Below are positions 23,329-34,746 of a DNA stretch of 64,000 bases, in pieces. The stretch covers positions 883,108,403 to 883,172,402 of the forward strand of contig CM060918.1 of the NCBI GenBank assembly GCA_030737875.1, in the 5' to 3' direction. The DNA comes from Allium sativum (lineage: Eukaryota > Streptophyta > Magnoliopsida > Asparagales > Amaryllidaceae). Under the pieces are notes generated by a model. The model was not told the origin of the DNA, ran no database searches, and saw only the letters and a list, made by a program, of their open reading frames with translations. The position numbers were made by a program, and so were the translations under genes. How positions within the stretch are numbered: the stretch's first letter is position 1; every line of letters starts with the position of its first letter.

Positions 23329-23692
23329 TGTAACAACCCGTATTTTTGAATAACATGTTATAACATAAATGGAGGCAGAATTAAACTGTAAAATCTGAAT
23401 CAAGGGAAACGGGCTATGCCATTGCGTTCGTCTCGGAAAAATACGCGAAATAGAGTCCGAGTTTTCGAAAATCGGAGTCCGTATGACCAAGATATGGCCT
23501 CGCGAAGTTTCACGAAAAATTCCCAAATTAAAGTATACTTAATTAAGTGAAATGGGTTGCGCAGAGAAATATATATATATTGATATATATATATATATAT
23601 ATATAAAATTGAAAATTAAATAAATAAATATGCAAAAATGTTCAAAACAGCGAATTGGGAGAGGGGAATAACCGAACCGGCCGATTTTTGAG

Positions 23693-23717
23693 GTCGACCC
23701 GAGCTCGCTGGGTCGAC
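23693..23717. promoter_or_regulatory. GTCGAC pair in D U3 (5' LTR)
   Basis: GTCGAC at 23693 and 23712, about 205-230 bp upstream of the TATA box, the same zone as the clusters in B and F. Confidence 0.55.
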
Positions 23718-23920
23718 TAGGGGTTAATCCAGGGTGTTTGGCTGTCAACCCGTGGGCCGATTCGCTCAAATGCAGATTTTGCATTTGAATGGTTCTCATG
23801 GTCCATCTTTAATCTAAAGGCCCTAGATGGTTCCTACACTTGACTTCTTCCCCAAGACATGCTTTGATGGCTTGGATTGAATCTAGGGTTAATCCTATGG
23901 CCTAAAACACTTGCCTAATC

Positions 23921-23928
23921 TATAAATA
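23921..23928 (+). promoter_or_regulatory. TATA box of D 5' LTR
   Basis: TATAAATA followed by AGACCCTAACC and a pyrimidine-rich zone with CATTCATAC. Transcription likely starts about 30 bp downstream. Confidence 0.75.
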
Positions 23929-24276
23929 AGACCCTAACCTAACCTAAATCATCATTATTCATTCATACAACCTAACTATGGCAAAATCGATCCTCTCATG
24001 GCCTCCACTCTCTTCATAAAATTCCTAAATAAATTCCTAAGTGATTTTCCATGCATACAAGTGTTTTCAAACTTGTATGAGCATCATTAGCTTGCATTCA
24101 AGTCAAGTTTATATATTTGCATCATAAAGAAAGAGTCTTGATCATTTTGGCTCAAGGGTTTTGCTTGCATTTTGGGTTTAATTGATTTCATAAGGGCTTT
24201 GTCATATTTTTGTGACTTCTTAAGCATTGTAAGCCCTATTCTACTTTCATACTTAAACTCTAAAGTAATTGTATGA

Positions 24277-24412
24277 TATGCAAGTTTATATGCAAGTTTA
24301 TCATGTTGTGATATGCAAGTTTATATGCAAGTTTATCATGTTGTGATATGCAAGTTTATATGCATGTTTATCATGTTGTGATATGCAAGTTTATATGCAA
24401 GTATGCCAAGTT
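24277..24412. repeat. 35-bp tandem repeat in D 5' LTR
   Basis: About four units built on GATATGCAAGTTTATATGC and ATCATGTTGT. The 3' LTR has the same array at about 32600-32730. Confidence 0.85.
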
Positions 24413-24852
24413 ATGTTATGCAAGTTTGGGTTGAACATTTTGTTCATGCTATCATGTTATGCAAGCTTATTTTGGGTTTATGAACATAAAGCTTTAAGCT
24501 TTATGCCAAAGGTTGCATTTTAGCAACATGTAAGTTATCATATCTCTTATGATAACTTGCATGTGAGGCTAAATGCGAACTTATGGCCATCTCTACATGT
24601 CATTTAGCACCATGTATCACCAATATGCTAAGTTTGGTTTTATGCATGCTTTTGAGGCCTAAAAATGTAATATGCAAGTGTATGAACATATGAACATTTC
24701 ATATGCCACCATGTTAAGCTTGTGGCTTCAATACCTTTATGTCATGATTATGCCAAGTTCCCTCTTTCTATCCTTTATGCGCTATTGCGATATGTAAGCG
24801 ATGGGATTGCGTTTGGGGTTGGGTAAACTTAAAAGACATAAAACATAAGCTT

Positions 24853-24915
24853 GGGAATTTACCTATTAAGTTAGGTCTACCCATTGGGAATTTACCTATT
24901 AAGTTAGGTCTACCC
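24853..24915. repeat. Duplicated 30-bp motif in D 5' LTR
   Basis: Two identical 30-bp copies at 24853 and 24886 (core TTACCTATTAAGTTAGGTC). Also present in the D 3' LTR at 33179-33241, twice in each F LTR (41392-41454, 47662-47724), and as three diverged copies in E (about 37259-37430, minus strand). Confidence 0.9.
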
Positions 24916-24991
24916 AATTGCTTGAAAACTTGTAACATGTTTTGGAAACATGATGGACATGACACTTAGAAAAGACAAGTGTGGCCAACTC

Positions 24992-25184
24992 GAGGTTGGG
25001 TTGAGTTTGTAGCGTAAACCTACCCGGAACCGACCGGCTTAACTAGTTGCTACAAACAATAGGACCCAATGTGAGAAGTTGGTCATGTTGTACCTTGAAC
25101 CCGAGGTTAGACCAAGTTGTGGTGTAAAGCTACCCGGACCCGCCCGGCTTAACTAGTAACCACAACAAGGTCTAATGTGAGAGG
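24992..25184 (+). other. Covarying double stem-loop, D 5' LTR
   Basis: Unit I: outer stem TTGGGT/ACCCAA, inner stem GTTTGTAGC (25005) / GCTACAAAC (25049). Unit II: outer stem TTAGACC/GGTCTAA, inner stem GTTGTGGT/ACCACAAC. The loops share GTAAA-CTACCCGGA-CCG-CCGGCTTAACTAGT. It lies about 1.07 kb downstream of TATA, so within the predicted transcript. Confidence 0.85.
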
Positions 25185-26394
25185 TTAAGGCGCATTAAAT
25201 TAATTAATGCCTCGTGATTAGGGTTAAGTCATGGTCCACTTAATACTTAACCAATTTGGGCTTGGTAGATTAATCGGGGTTAAGTCGTGAACTCATCGTT
25301 ACACTTAACCAAGTTAATCCAGGATTAGCAAGAGGGTTAAACCGTACTTAACCCACTAGAAAAATCCTAGCAATGGGGGCCCACTCCAGCAGTAATCCCA
25401 AGTTAGTATCATCATGACCCTAGGGACTAGGCTAGGGTGGGGGCACGATTACTGGACTGGAGGTAAGTGACCAAAAGCGACGGCAGAGGGTACGCCGGTG
25501 TAGTTCCGGGCGGACTCTGGTCGTGCACATAGTCCGTAGCCGGAGAAAATATGCACGGGTACCAGTAGATCGGGACTGTGCACTCATGTTCATGGTGTCT
25601 AGGGGTTGACACCCTAGGGCTTGATACACCCGAAGGGTGGACCCGGCACAGTTCGACTACAATTTTGATTGGGCCGTATTGACACCAACACGTGACGAGT
25701 TAGGCTTAGGGAAACGATCGACTAGACTGTTTGGTTGGACCTTGTATTAGGGTCATTTCATGTTATTGGGCCAAGGGATCAATACTTGTTTATTCAAGTC
25801 ATGTTAGTTTGCTAGTACACCTGTGGTGCAAAACCTTAATCCTGATTATGCGATGACACCTTTATCTACCTTGTTAGTTAATCATCATGCTAGTATATTG
25901 TTATCCTTATGTTCATCCCTGCTGCTCATGCCAGTTAACTTTATCAGTTTACATTGATTGTAGTAGGGCTTACTCAGCCTTTTTGACTGACCTATTTTCT
26001 TTCGCCTCTTTTCTTTCGTTCCCCCCAGGTTCTCAGGGAGGGAATACTGGAGCTTAGCTTGGATTTCGGATTGCTTGCTTGTGGGATTTCAGCTCATGTA
26101 CGGTTTCGACATGAAGCTAGCTATGGTTACCACTTAATTGGGGATAGCACTTATTTATTTCAGTTTTTCAGTTGATGTTGTTTTATCTAGACTTGTTTAT
26201 TTGGAAAGCTATGTTGTACCAGACTTGTTTTGAAATCTTCCGCTGTTTTATCTATGTTATTTACTCTATTTACATATATACATATGTTCTTGTTCTGCCT
26301 TGATATATCATTATGCATGTTTACCTGATTCAAACGCCCCTCCAAAGTCAGAGTGCTTGCAAGAGCCACCCTGGTGAAGGTGGGGTGTTACATT

Positions 26395-26406
26395 TGGTAT
26401 CAGAGC
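26395..26406 (+). other. Primer binding site, element D
   Basis: TGGTATCAGAGC two bases after the LTR. The leader 26407-26591 is AAAACTTTT-rich and non-coding. Similar leaders with GGCTATTCCCCAAAAAGCC (a hairpin) occur in F. Confidence 0.93.
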
Positions 26407-26591
26407 ATAGGGTACGAGAAGGAACAAAAAAAAACTTTTAGAAAACTTTTGGAAAACTATTTTCAAAACCAAGTATAAAGTATTTTCCAAAGAAAAGTCT
26501 AGTTTATTTTAAAGGCTATTCCCCAAAAAGCCATTAGCAAAATTCCTTCGTTTTTCTCCATTCTGAATCTGTCTTTTTCTTCGTTTTCAGT

Positions 26592-29500
26592 ATGGCCGAT
26601 AACTTTGCTAATCCGGAGGGAGTACACGTACCTGTTTGGTATAGGAGACTTTTGGAGGCTAGGGCGACCGAAGCCGGCCCCGCAGATGTTCCTCCTCCTC
26701 CTCCTCCGGTAGTTAATGTTCCTCCTCCTCCTCCGGTGGTTAATGTTCCTCCTCCTCCTGTCGCTGAGGTTCCTCTTCCTCCTCCCCCTCAGCATCCTCA
26801 AGTGGACTTCGCAAAGACTTGCAAAGATTTCAAAGCAGTGGGTGGCAAGAAATTTCAAGGCACTGAGACTTTTGTAGAGGCCAGAAATTGGTTGAAAGAG
26901 ACCGAGGATTTGTTTGCTATCTTTGGGTTAGACGATCAGAGGAAGCTCTTGTTGGCGGTTTGGCTTATGAAGGATGAAGCCGCTTATTGGTGGGAAGTCA
27001 CCAATGGTACTAGGCCTGTTGAGACTTGGGCCGATTTCAGGGCAAGGTTCATGCTTAAGTTTCTATCTTCTGCTGAGGAGAATCTGCAAATGGAGAGGTT
27101 CATAACTTTGAAACAAGGAGATATGTCTGTTAAAGAATATGTGAACAAGTTCAATCAGTTAGCTCGTTTTGGCTTGGATATGGTGAATACTCCTCAGAAG
27201 AAGGCTCTTCGTTTTGCTAGAGGATTGAATGAGCCGTTGCAGGGATTGGCTATGTCACATATTCCCCATGGGGCCACGTTTGAGAGTTTGGTTGATATGG
27301 CGTTACTTCAGGGAGATGTCAAGAAAGAAACCAAGATGAATGATACTCAAGCCAAGAAGACTGATTCCCAGGGAAAAGGAAATCAGGGTAATCCAAGTGG
27401 TCAGAGCAGTCAAGGCAATCAGAACAAGAACAAGAGTCAAGGCAACAAGGGGAACAACAACAAGGGCAATAACAACAAGGGCAAGAACAACAAGGGGAAG
27501 TGCCATTATTGCGGTTCAGTTGGGCATCTTATTAAGGATTGTAAGAAGAGGAAAAGGAAGAATGGTGAATGCTTTTTCTGCGGTGAGACTGGACATTTCA
27601 GTAAGGATTGCCCGAGGAAGCAAGGGCAAGGCCAGGGTCAGTCTCAGCGTGCTGGACCTTCAGGAGGGCAAGTTCATGCTCTCAATGTCGCTCCAGTTCC
27701 CGATCGAGGTAGTATTTCTGTTAAGAGCCTTGTATATATTTCTGATTTTCCAGTTCGTACCTTGTTTGATTCTGGTGCATCGCATAGCTTTATCTCATCT
27801 GATCATGTTGATAGTTTGCACCTTAGTACTAGCTTGGTAGATGATCCCGTCTGTGTCTCAAATCCTATTGGGGGTTCCGCCCATTTGTCTATGATATGTG
27901 GGGATTTGAGGATCTCTATACTGAGTGTAGAGTTCTTGTGCAGTGCTTATGTTCTTGGTTTTAGGGGATACGGATTGATATTGGGCATGGATTGGCTATC
28001 CAAATATGGAGCTATTCTTGATTGTGAGCATAGGGTTGTGAGGCTCGTGACTCGCCTCGGAAACACCCTAGAGATTTCTTGTGATCCGAGAGGTCCCGTC
28101 ATGTTGTGCTATCTGGAATCACTCGACTCGTCAATGGAAACTCTTCAGTCTGTGAGAGTGGTTCGAGAGTATCCGGATGTTTTCGATGAAGTTAGGGGGT
28201 TGCCCCCTAAGCGAGAGATTGATTTCCGCATTTATCTGGTGGATAATGCAAAGCCTGTTTCTTTGCCCGTTCGGCACATGGCTCCGCGTGAAAGGCGGGA
28301 GCTAAGTAAGCAAGTGAAAGAGTTGCTTGAGAAGAACTTCATTAGATGAAGTATATCTGAATGGGGAGCACCTGTGGTATTTGCTACCAAGGCGGATGGT
28401 TCTCTCCGACTTTGCGTTGACTATCGAGAGTTGAATAAGCTGACTAAGAAGAACAGACACCCGTTACCGAGGATTGATGATCTCTTTGACCAGCTTGTCG
28501 GTGCTTCTGTTTTCTCTCAGCTTGATCTTGCTACGGGGTTCCATCAGCTCAGGGTAGCTGAAGATAGTATAGACAAGACTGCGTTCAGAACTCCAGATGG
28601 ATTCTTCGAATGGCTTGTCATGCCGTTCGGCTTGACTAATGCACCCGCATATTTCGTGGACTTGATGAGTAGGGTGTTTAGAGAGTTCTTGAACAAGTTT
28701 GTCGTGGTCTTCGCAGATGATATTCTGATCTTCTCTAAGGATGAGGAAGAGCATGCAAGGCATCTCATGGAGGTGATGGATACACTTAGAGCGCATCAGT
28801 TGAAGGCCAAGTTCTCCAAGTGTCACTTTTGGAGAAGGGAAGTTAGATTCCTTGGGTATATAGTATCTAAGCAAGGCTTAGCGGTGGATCCCGCTAAGGT
28901 AGTGGCAGTTCAGGATTGGAAGACTCCAAGGAATGCAACCGAAGTGAGAAGTTTTCTAGGTCTTGCGGGTTTTTACCGGAAGTTCATCAAGGACTTCGCA
29001 AAGATATCCGCTCCTCTCACTAAATTAACGAAGAAGAATTTAGTTTTTGCTTGGAGCATAGAATGCGAGCTTGCTTTTCAGAAGCTCAAAAGAGCCCTCA
29101 CATCAGCACCTGTTCTAGCTTTGCCCGATGGAGGGAAGTTATTTACCGTATACACCGATGCATGTGGCACGGGGTTAGGAGCTGTTCTTATGCAAGAAGG
29201 AAGAGTGATATGCTTTGGCGGTAGACAACTCAAAGTGCATGAGAAGAATTATCCCACTCATGACTTAGAGTTGGCAGCAATAGTATATGCACTCAAGGCT
29301 TGGCGCCATTATCTTCTGGGAGAAAGATTTGAGCTTTATACCGATCACAAGTCATTGAAGTATCTCTTTTCTCAGAAGGATCTGAATCTGAGGCAACAAA
29401 GATGGATGGAATTCTTGGCGTCCTACGATTTTGAGATAGCTTATACCCCTGGCAAGGGGAATGTGGTAGCAGATGCATTGAGTAGAAGAAGGTTGACCCT

Positions 29501-31085
29501 AACTTCTCTATTCATTGAGATGAAGAATTTAGAGTATGTGGCAACCTTTGATTTCTCTTTGGCGATTGAGTCGATGACCGGTTCTTTAGCATCTCTGGAA
29601 CTCAGACCTACCCTTCTTGATCAAGTTGGGGCTTCGCAGAGAGAAGACCCTCAGATAGTTGAGATTATGGATTAGCTAATTCGAGGAGAGACGTCTAGTC
29701 ATCTCGCTCGATATTCTATTGATGACAAGGGTTGGCTGAGGAGAGACGGAAGGTTATGTGTTCCAATGGTAGAAGATCTAGTAAGAAGAGTTCTTAAGGA
29801 AGCGCATCGCTCTAAGTTGACTATACATCCGGGCGGAGATAAGATGTATAAAGATATGAAGCGCATTTTCTTTTGGCCTGGGATGAAGAAGGATGTGGCA
29901 GAATTTGTCTCTAGATGTATCACTTGCCAGCAAGTTAAGGCCGAGTCGAAGAAGCCCGGTGGGCTATTGCATCCTCTAGACGTTCCACTATGGAAGTGGG
30001 AGAGTATTTCCATGGATTTTATCGATGGGCTACCAAGGTCAAGGAAAGGGAATACGAGCATTTGGGTTATTGTGGATAGACTTACGAAGAGTGCTCATTT
30101 CATTCCGGTGAAGAGCAAGAGGACCGCATCTTGGCTAGCATCTGTATATCTTCGTGAGATTGTGAGACTACATGGAGTCCCTTCTAGGATAGTCAGTGAC
30201 CGTGACCCAATCTTTACAAGTCAATTCTGGAATAGCTTGCAAGAAGCTATGGGCACAAGGTTGAATCTAAGTACGGCTTATCACCCACAGACGGACGGTC
30301 AAACCGAAAGGGTGAATAGGGTACTCGAGGATCTGTTGAGGCTTTGTATTCTGGATTTTGGTGGTACTTGGGAAGACCATCTTCCTCTTGTTGAGTTTGC
30401 ATATAATAACAATTATCAGGCAAGGATAGGGATGGCACCATTTGAAGCTTTATATGGGAGGCCGTGCAAGTCGCCTACATGTTAGTGGGAGACTACATAT
30501 GAGCTTATACTTGGGCCTGATATGATAAGAGATACATCCGAGAAGATCGAGTTGATTCGGAGACGGATGAAAGCGGCCCAAGACCGACAGAAATCCTATG
30601 CTGATAAGCGAAGAACGGATTTGGAGTTTGATATTGGGGATATGGTTTTCGTGAAGGTTTCTCCTTTGCGGAATGTGGTCCGATTTGGAGCTGTTGGGAA
30701 GTTGGCACCGAGATTTGTTGGACCATTCCCTATTATAGAGAGGATCGGGCAGATGGCTTATAGAGTGAAGTTGCCCGAGAAGCTTGCTGGAGTACACGAT
30801 GTTTTTCATGTCTCGCATCTCCGGAAGTGTTTACATGAATCGGCAGAGGTTGTTGAGCCAAATGTTCTAAAAGATGTAGAAGTGGAGAAAGAGGCTACCT
30901 TGAGGAGAGCTCCGATTCGTATCTTGGGGACGGAGACCAAGAAGCTAAGGAATCGAGAGGTCAAATTGGTGAAGGTTCAATGGGGTGAAGCCGAAGAAGA
31001 CGCAACTTGGGAAACCGAGGAGAAGATGCGTGAGCTTTATCCATTCCTTTTTGAGGGTACACTCTCAATCTCTTTTCTTTGTTAG
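26592..31085 (+). pseudogene. gag-pol: Element D gag-pol, one frame with three nonsense codons
   Basis: A single 1498-codon frame with no frameshift. Gag: proline-rich stretch at residues 33-68, gag core at about 100-230 ([31 protein letters not shown]), an Asn/Lys/Gly repeat, knuckles CHYCGSVGHLIKDC (304) and CFFCGETGHFSKDC (327). Protease [13 protein letters not shown] (about 391). RT has [19 protein letters not shown], but its catalytic box reads FADD rather than FVDD (28710-28721). RNase H shows TDACGTG, DLELAA, TDHKSL and ADALSR. Integrase has HRSKLTIHPGG, CITC, MDFIDGLP, SDRDPIF and QTERVNRVLE. The chromodomain-like tail is [16 protein letters not shown]. Stops: TGA 28347, TAG 29673, TAG 30483. 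By comparison with E and B the first and third fit C-to-T/G-to-A changes. Confidence 0.95.
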
Positions 31086-31628
31086 CATATCTTTCTCTTT
31101 GCTATCCATGTTTATCTAGTTTATCGTGTTAATCTTGTCATGAGAACCTTAGGTAGAAACCCTTTGGATGAAACATGTGTTTGAAACATGTTATGCTTGA
31201 TGGTTGCAAGTGGTTGCAAGTGTTTGCAAGTGGATACTCGTGGATGCATAATACACGTTAGGCACTAGGATCGGCTCACACACTTTCATACCGCATATGC
31301 ATGAGTGTTTATGCTTATTCATGGATGAAAACTTGTTATGCTATCACGTGGATGTTGCATATAGATGAATGTTATGTGCACTCATATAGAGATTATAAAT
31401 TATGTTAGGAATTTGCATACATATGGACTCATTTCACTAACATATTTTGCATTAAGGGGGTTTACTGAATCAGTAACCTCCTGATTTTCGCATTAGATAA
31501 GTACATATACACACACCTTTGCATATGATCATACAACATTTAGAACCTTTTAAGGACAATGATTGCTTGTGGATGATGTTTTGAGTAGATGGATGATGGA
31601 TGGTAGGATACGTTCTTCCTAACTTGGA
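31086..31628 (+). other. Element D 3' untranslated region
   Basis: Between the pol stop and the PPT hairpin. Shares GGTTGCAAGTGGTTGCAAG and AACATGTGTTTGAAACATG with the same zone of F, and in reverse with E and B. No open frame with family resemblance. Confidence 0.75.
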
Positions 31629-31663
31629 GATTTCGGGGACGAAATCCTTTAAGGAGGGAAGAA
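31629..31663 (+). other. Element D pre-PPT hairpin and polypurine tract
   Basis: GATTTCG-GGGA-CGAAATC at 31629-31646, then the purine run AAGGAGGGAAGAA (31651-31663) abutting the 3' LTR. Confidence 0.9.
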
Positions 31664-32017
31664 TGTAACAACCCGTATTTTTGAATAACATGTTATAACA
31701 TAAATGGAGGCAGAATTAAACTGTAAAATCTGAATCAAGGGAAACGGGCTATGCCATTACGTTCGTCTCGGAAAAATACGCGAAATAGAGTCCGAGTTTT
31801 CGAAAATCGGAGTCCGTATGACCAAGATATGGCCTCGCGAAGTTTCACGAAAAATTCCCAAATTAAAGTATACTTAATTAAGTGAAATGGGTTGCGCAGA
31901 GAAATATATATATATTGATATATATATATATAATTGAAAATTAAATAAATAAATATGCAAAAATGTTCAAAACAGCGAATTGGGAGAGGGGAATAACCGA
32001 ACCGGCCGATTTTTGAG

Positions 32018-32042
32018 GTCGACCCGAGCTCGCTGGGTCGAC
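32018..32042. promoter_or_regulatory. GTCGAC pair in D U3 (3' LTR)
   Basis: GTCGAC at 32018 and 32037, matching 23693 and 23712. Confidence 0.55.
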
Positions 32043-32245
32043 TAGGGGTTAATCCAGGGTGTTTGGCTGTCAACCCGTGGGCCGATTCGCTCAAATGCAG
32101 ATTTTGCATTTGAATGGTTCTCATGGTCCATCTTTAATCTAAAGACACTAGATGGTTCCTACACTTGACTTCTTCCCCAAGACATGCTTTGATGGCTTGG
32201 ATTGAATCTAGGGTTAATCCTATGGCCTAAAACACTTGCCTAATC

Positions 32246-32253
32246 TATAAATA
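32246..32253 (+). promoter_or_regulatory. TATA box of D 3' LTR
   Basis: TATAAATA. It could in principle drive readout into the adjacent C sequence. Confidence 0.7.
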
Positions 32254-33317
32254 AGACCCTAACCTACCCTAAATCATCATTATTCATTCATACAACTAAA
32301 CTATGGCAAAATCAATCCTCTCATGGCCTCCACTCTCTTCATAAAATTCCTAAATAAATTCCTAAGTGATTTTCCATGCATACAAGTGTTTTCAAACTTG
32401 TATGAGCATCATTAGCTTGCATTCAAGTCAAGTTTATATATTTGCATCATAAAGAAAGAGTCTTGATCATTTTGGCTCAAGGGTTTTGCTTGCATTTTGG
32501 GTTTAATTGATTTCATAAGGGCTTTGTCATATTTTTGTGACTTCTTAAGCATTGTAAGCCCTATTCTACTTTCATACTTAAACTCTAAAGTTAAATGTAT
32601 GATATGCAAGTTTATATGCAAGTTTATCATGTTGTGATATGCAAGTTTATATGCAAGTTTATCATGTTGTGATATGCAAGTTTATATGCAAGTTTATCAT
32701 GTTGTGATATGCAAGTTTATATGCAAGTATGCCAAGTTATGTTATGCAAGTTTGGGTTGAACATTTTGTTCATGCTATCATGTTATGCAAGCTTATTTTG
32801 GGTTTATGAACATAAAGCTTTAAGCTTTATGCCAAAGGTTGCATTTTAGCAACATGTAAGTTATCATATCTCTTATGATAACTTGCATGTGAGGCTAAAT
32901 GCGAACTTATGGCCATCTCTACATGTCATTTAGCACCATGTATCACCAATATGCTAAGTTTGGTTTTATGCATGCTTTTGAGGCCTAAAAATGTAATATG
33001 CAAGTGTATGAACATATGAACATTTCATATGCCACCATGTTAAGCTTGTGGCTTCAATACCTTTATGTCATGATTATGCCAAGTTCCCTCTTTCTATCCT
33101 TTATGCGCTATTGCGATATGTAAGCGATGGGATTTCGTTTGGGGTTAGGTAAACTTAAAAGACATAAAACATAAGCTTGGGAATTTACCTATTAAGTTAG
33201 GTCTACCCATTGGGAATTTACCTATTAAGTTAGGTCTACCCAATTGCTTGAAAACTTGTAACATGTTTTGGAAACATGATGGACATGACACTTAGAAAAG
33301 AGAAGTGTGGCCAACTC

Positions 33318-33510
33318 GAGGTTGGGTTGAGTTTGTAGCGTGAACCTACTCGGAACCGACCGGCTTAACTAGTTGCTACAAACAATAGGACCCAATGTGA
33401 GAAGTTGGTCATGTTGTACCTTGAACCCGAGGTTAGACCAAGTTGTGGTGTAAAGCTACCCGGACCCGCCCGGCTTAACTAGTAACCACAACAAGGTCTA
33501 ATGTGAGAGG
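33318..33510 (+). other. Covarying double stem-loop, D 3' LTR
   Basis: Same pair as 24992-25184 with all stem arms unchanged. The few differences seen (for example TGAACCTACTCGG) are in the loop. Confidence 0.85.
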
Positions 33511-34741
33511 TTAAGGCGCATTAAATTAATTAATGCCTCGTGATTAGGGTTAAGTCATGGTCCACTTAATACTTAACCAATTTGGGCTTGGTAGATTAAT
33601 CGGGGTTAAGTCGTGAACTCATCGTTACACTTAACCAAGTTAATCCAGGATTAGCAAGAGGGTTAAACCGTACTTAACCCACTAGAAAAATCCTAGCAAT
33701 GGGGGCCCACTCCAGCAGTAATCCCAAGTTAGTATCATCATGACCCTAGGGACTAGGCTAGGGTGGGGGCACGATTACTGGACTGGAGGTAAGTGACCAA
33801 AAGCGACGGCAGAGGGTACGCCGGTGTAGTTCCGGGCGGACTCTGGTCGTGCACATAGTCCGTAGCCGGAGAAAACATGCACGGGTACCAGTAGATCGGG
33901 ACTGTGCACTCATGTTCATGGTGTCCAAGGGTTGAAACCCTAGGGCTTGATACACCAGAAGGGTGGACCCGACACAGTTCAACTACAATTTTGATTGGGC
34001 CGTATTGACACCAACACGTGACGAGTTAGGCTTAGGGAGCCGATCGACTTGACCGTTTGGTTGGACCTTGTATTAGGGTCATTTCATGTTATTGGGCCAA
34101 AGCTTGGGCCAAGGGATCAATACTTGTTTATTCAAGTCATGTTAGTTTGCTAGTACACCTGTGGTGCAAAACCTTAATCCTGATTATGCGATGACACCTT
34201 TATCGACCTTGTTAGTTAATCATCATGCTAGTATATTGTTATCCTTATGTTCATCCCTGCTGCTCATGCCAGTTAACTTTATCAGTTTACATTGATTGTA
34301 GTAGGGCTTACTCAGCCTTTTTGACTGACCTATTTTCTTTCGCCTCTTTTCTTCCGTTCCCCCCCAGGTTCTCAGGGAGGGAATACTGGAGCTTAGCTTG
34401 GATTTCGGATTGCTTGCTTGTGGGATTTCAGCTCATGTACGGTTTCGACATGAAGCTAGCTATGGTTACCACTTAATTGGGGATAGCACTTATTTATTTC
34501 AGTTTTTCAGTTGATGTTGTTTTATCTAGACTTGTTTATTTGGAAAGCTATGTTGTACCAGACTTGTTTTGAAATGTTTTGAAATCTTCCTCTGTTTTAT
34601 CTATGTTATTTACTCTGTTTACATATATACATATGTTCTTGTTCTGCCTTGATATATCATTATGCATGTTTACCCGATTCAAACGCCCCTCCAAAGTCAG
34701 AGTGCTTGCAAGAGCCACCCTGGTGGAGGTGGGGTGTTACA

Positions 34742-34746
34742 ATGCC
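34742..34746. repeat. Target site duplication of D, right copy (ATGCC)
   Basis: Matches 23324-23328. The C frame continues directly after it. Confidence 0.96.

Larger units (their letters stand above)
23329..26392 (+). repeat. Element D 5' LTR
   Basis: Begins TGTAACAACCCG and ends GGGGTGTTACA. Contents in order: U3 with two GTCGAC sites, TATA at 23921, a 35-bp AAGTTTATATGC repeat zone, a duplicated 30-bp motif at 24853-24915, the double stem-loop at 24992-25184, a few GGTTAAG/CTTAACC hairpins, and a GACTGACC..TTCGCCTCTTTTC segment near the end that E and F also have. No gene. Confidence 0.96.
23329..34741 (+). mobile_element. Element D: complete, young, nonsense-inactivated Tekay-like chromovirus
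   Basis: 11,413 bp with LTRs of 3064 and 3078 bp differing by about 1 percent by eye, ATGCC duplications, iMet PBS, one gag-pol frame and a PPT. Inserted in the C pol frame between the protease linker and RT. Confidence 0.96.
31664..34741 (+). repeat. Element D 3' LTR
   Basis: Pairs with 23329-26392. Differences include a shorter TA run near 31,930, a 12-bp insertion duplicating AAGCTTGGGCC-type sequence near 34,100, an extra GAAATGTTTT near 34,570 and scattered substitutions. Confidence 0.96.

Noticed and set aside
24992..25184. tRNA or other Pol III gene in the conserved LTR stem-loops
   Set aside because: There is no cloverleaf, no A and B boxes at proper spacing and no T-run terminator. 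The structure is a nested hairpin pair.
28347..30485. Programmed stop-codon readthrough in D gag-pol
   Set aside because: The stops fall before RT, after RNase H and within integrase, not at a gag/pol boundary, and sister elements have sense codons there. Simple nonsense mutation explains them.
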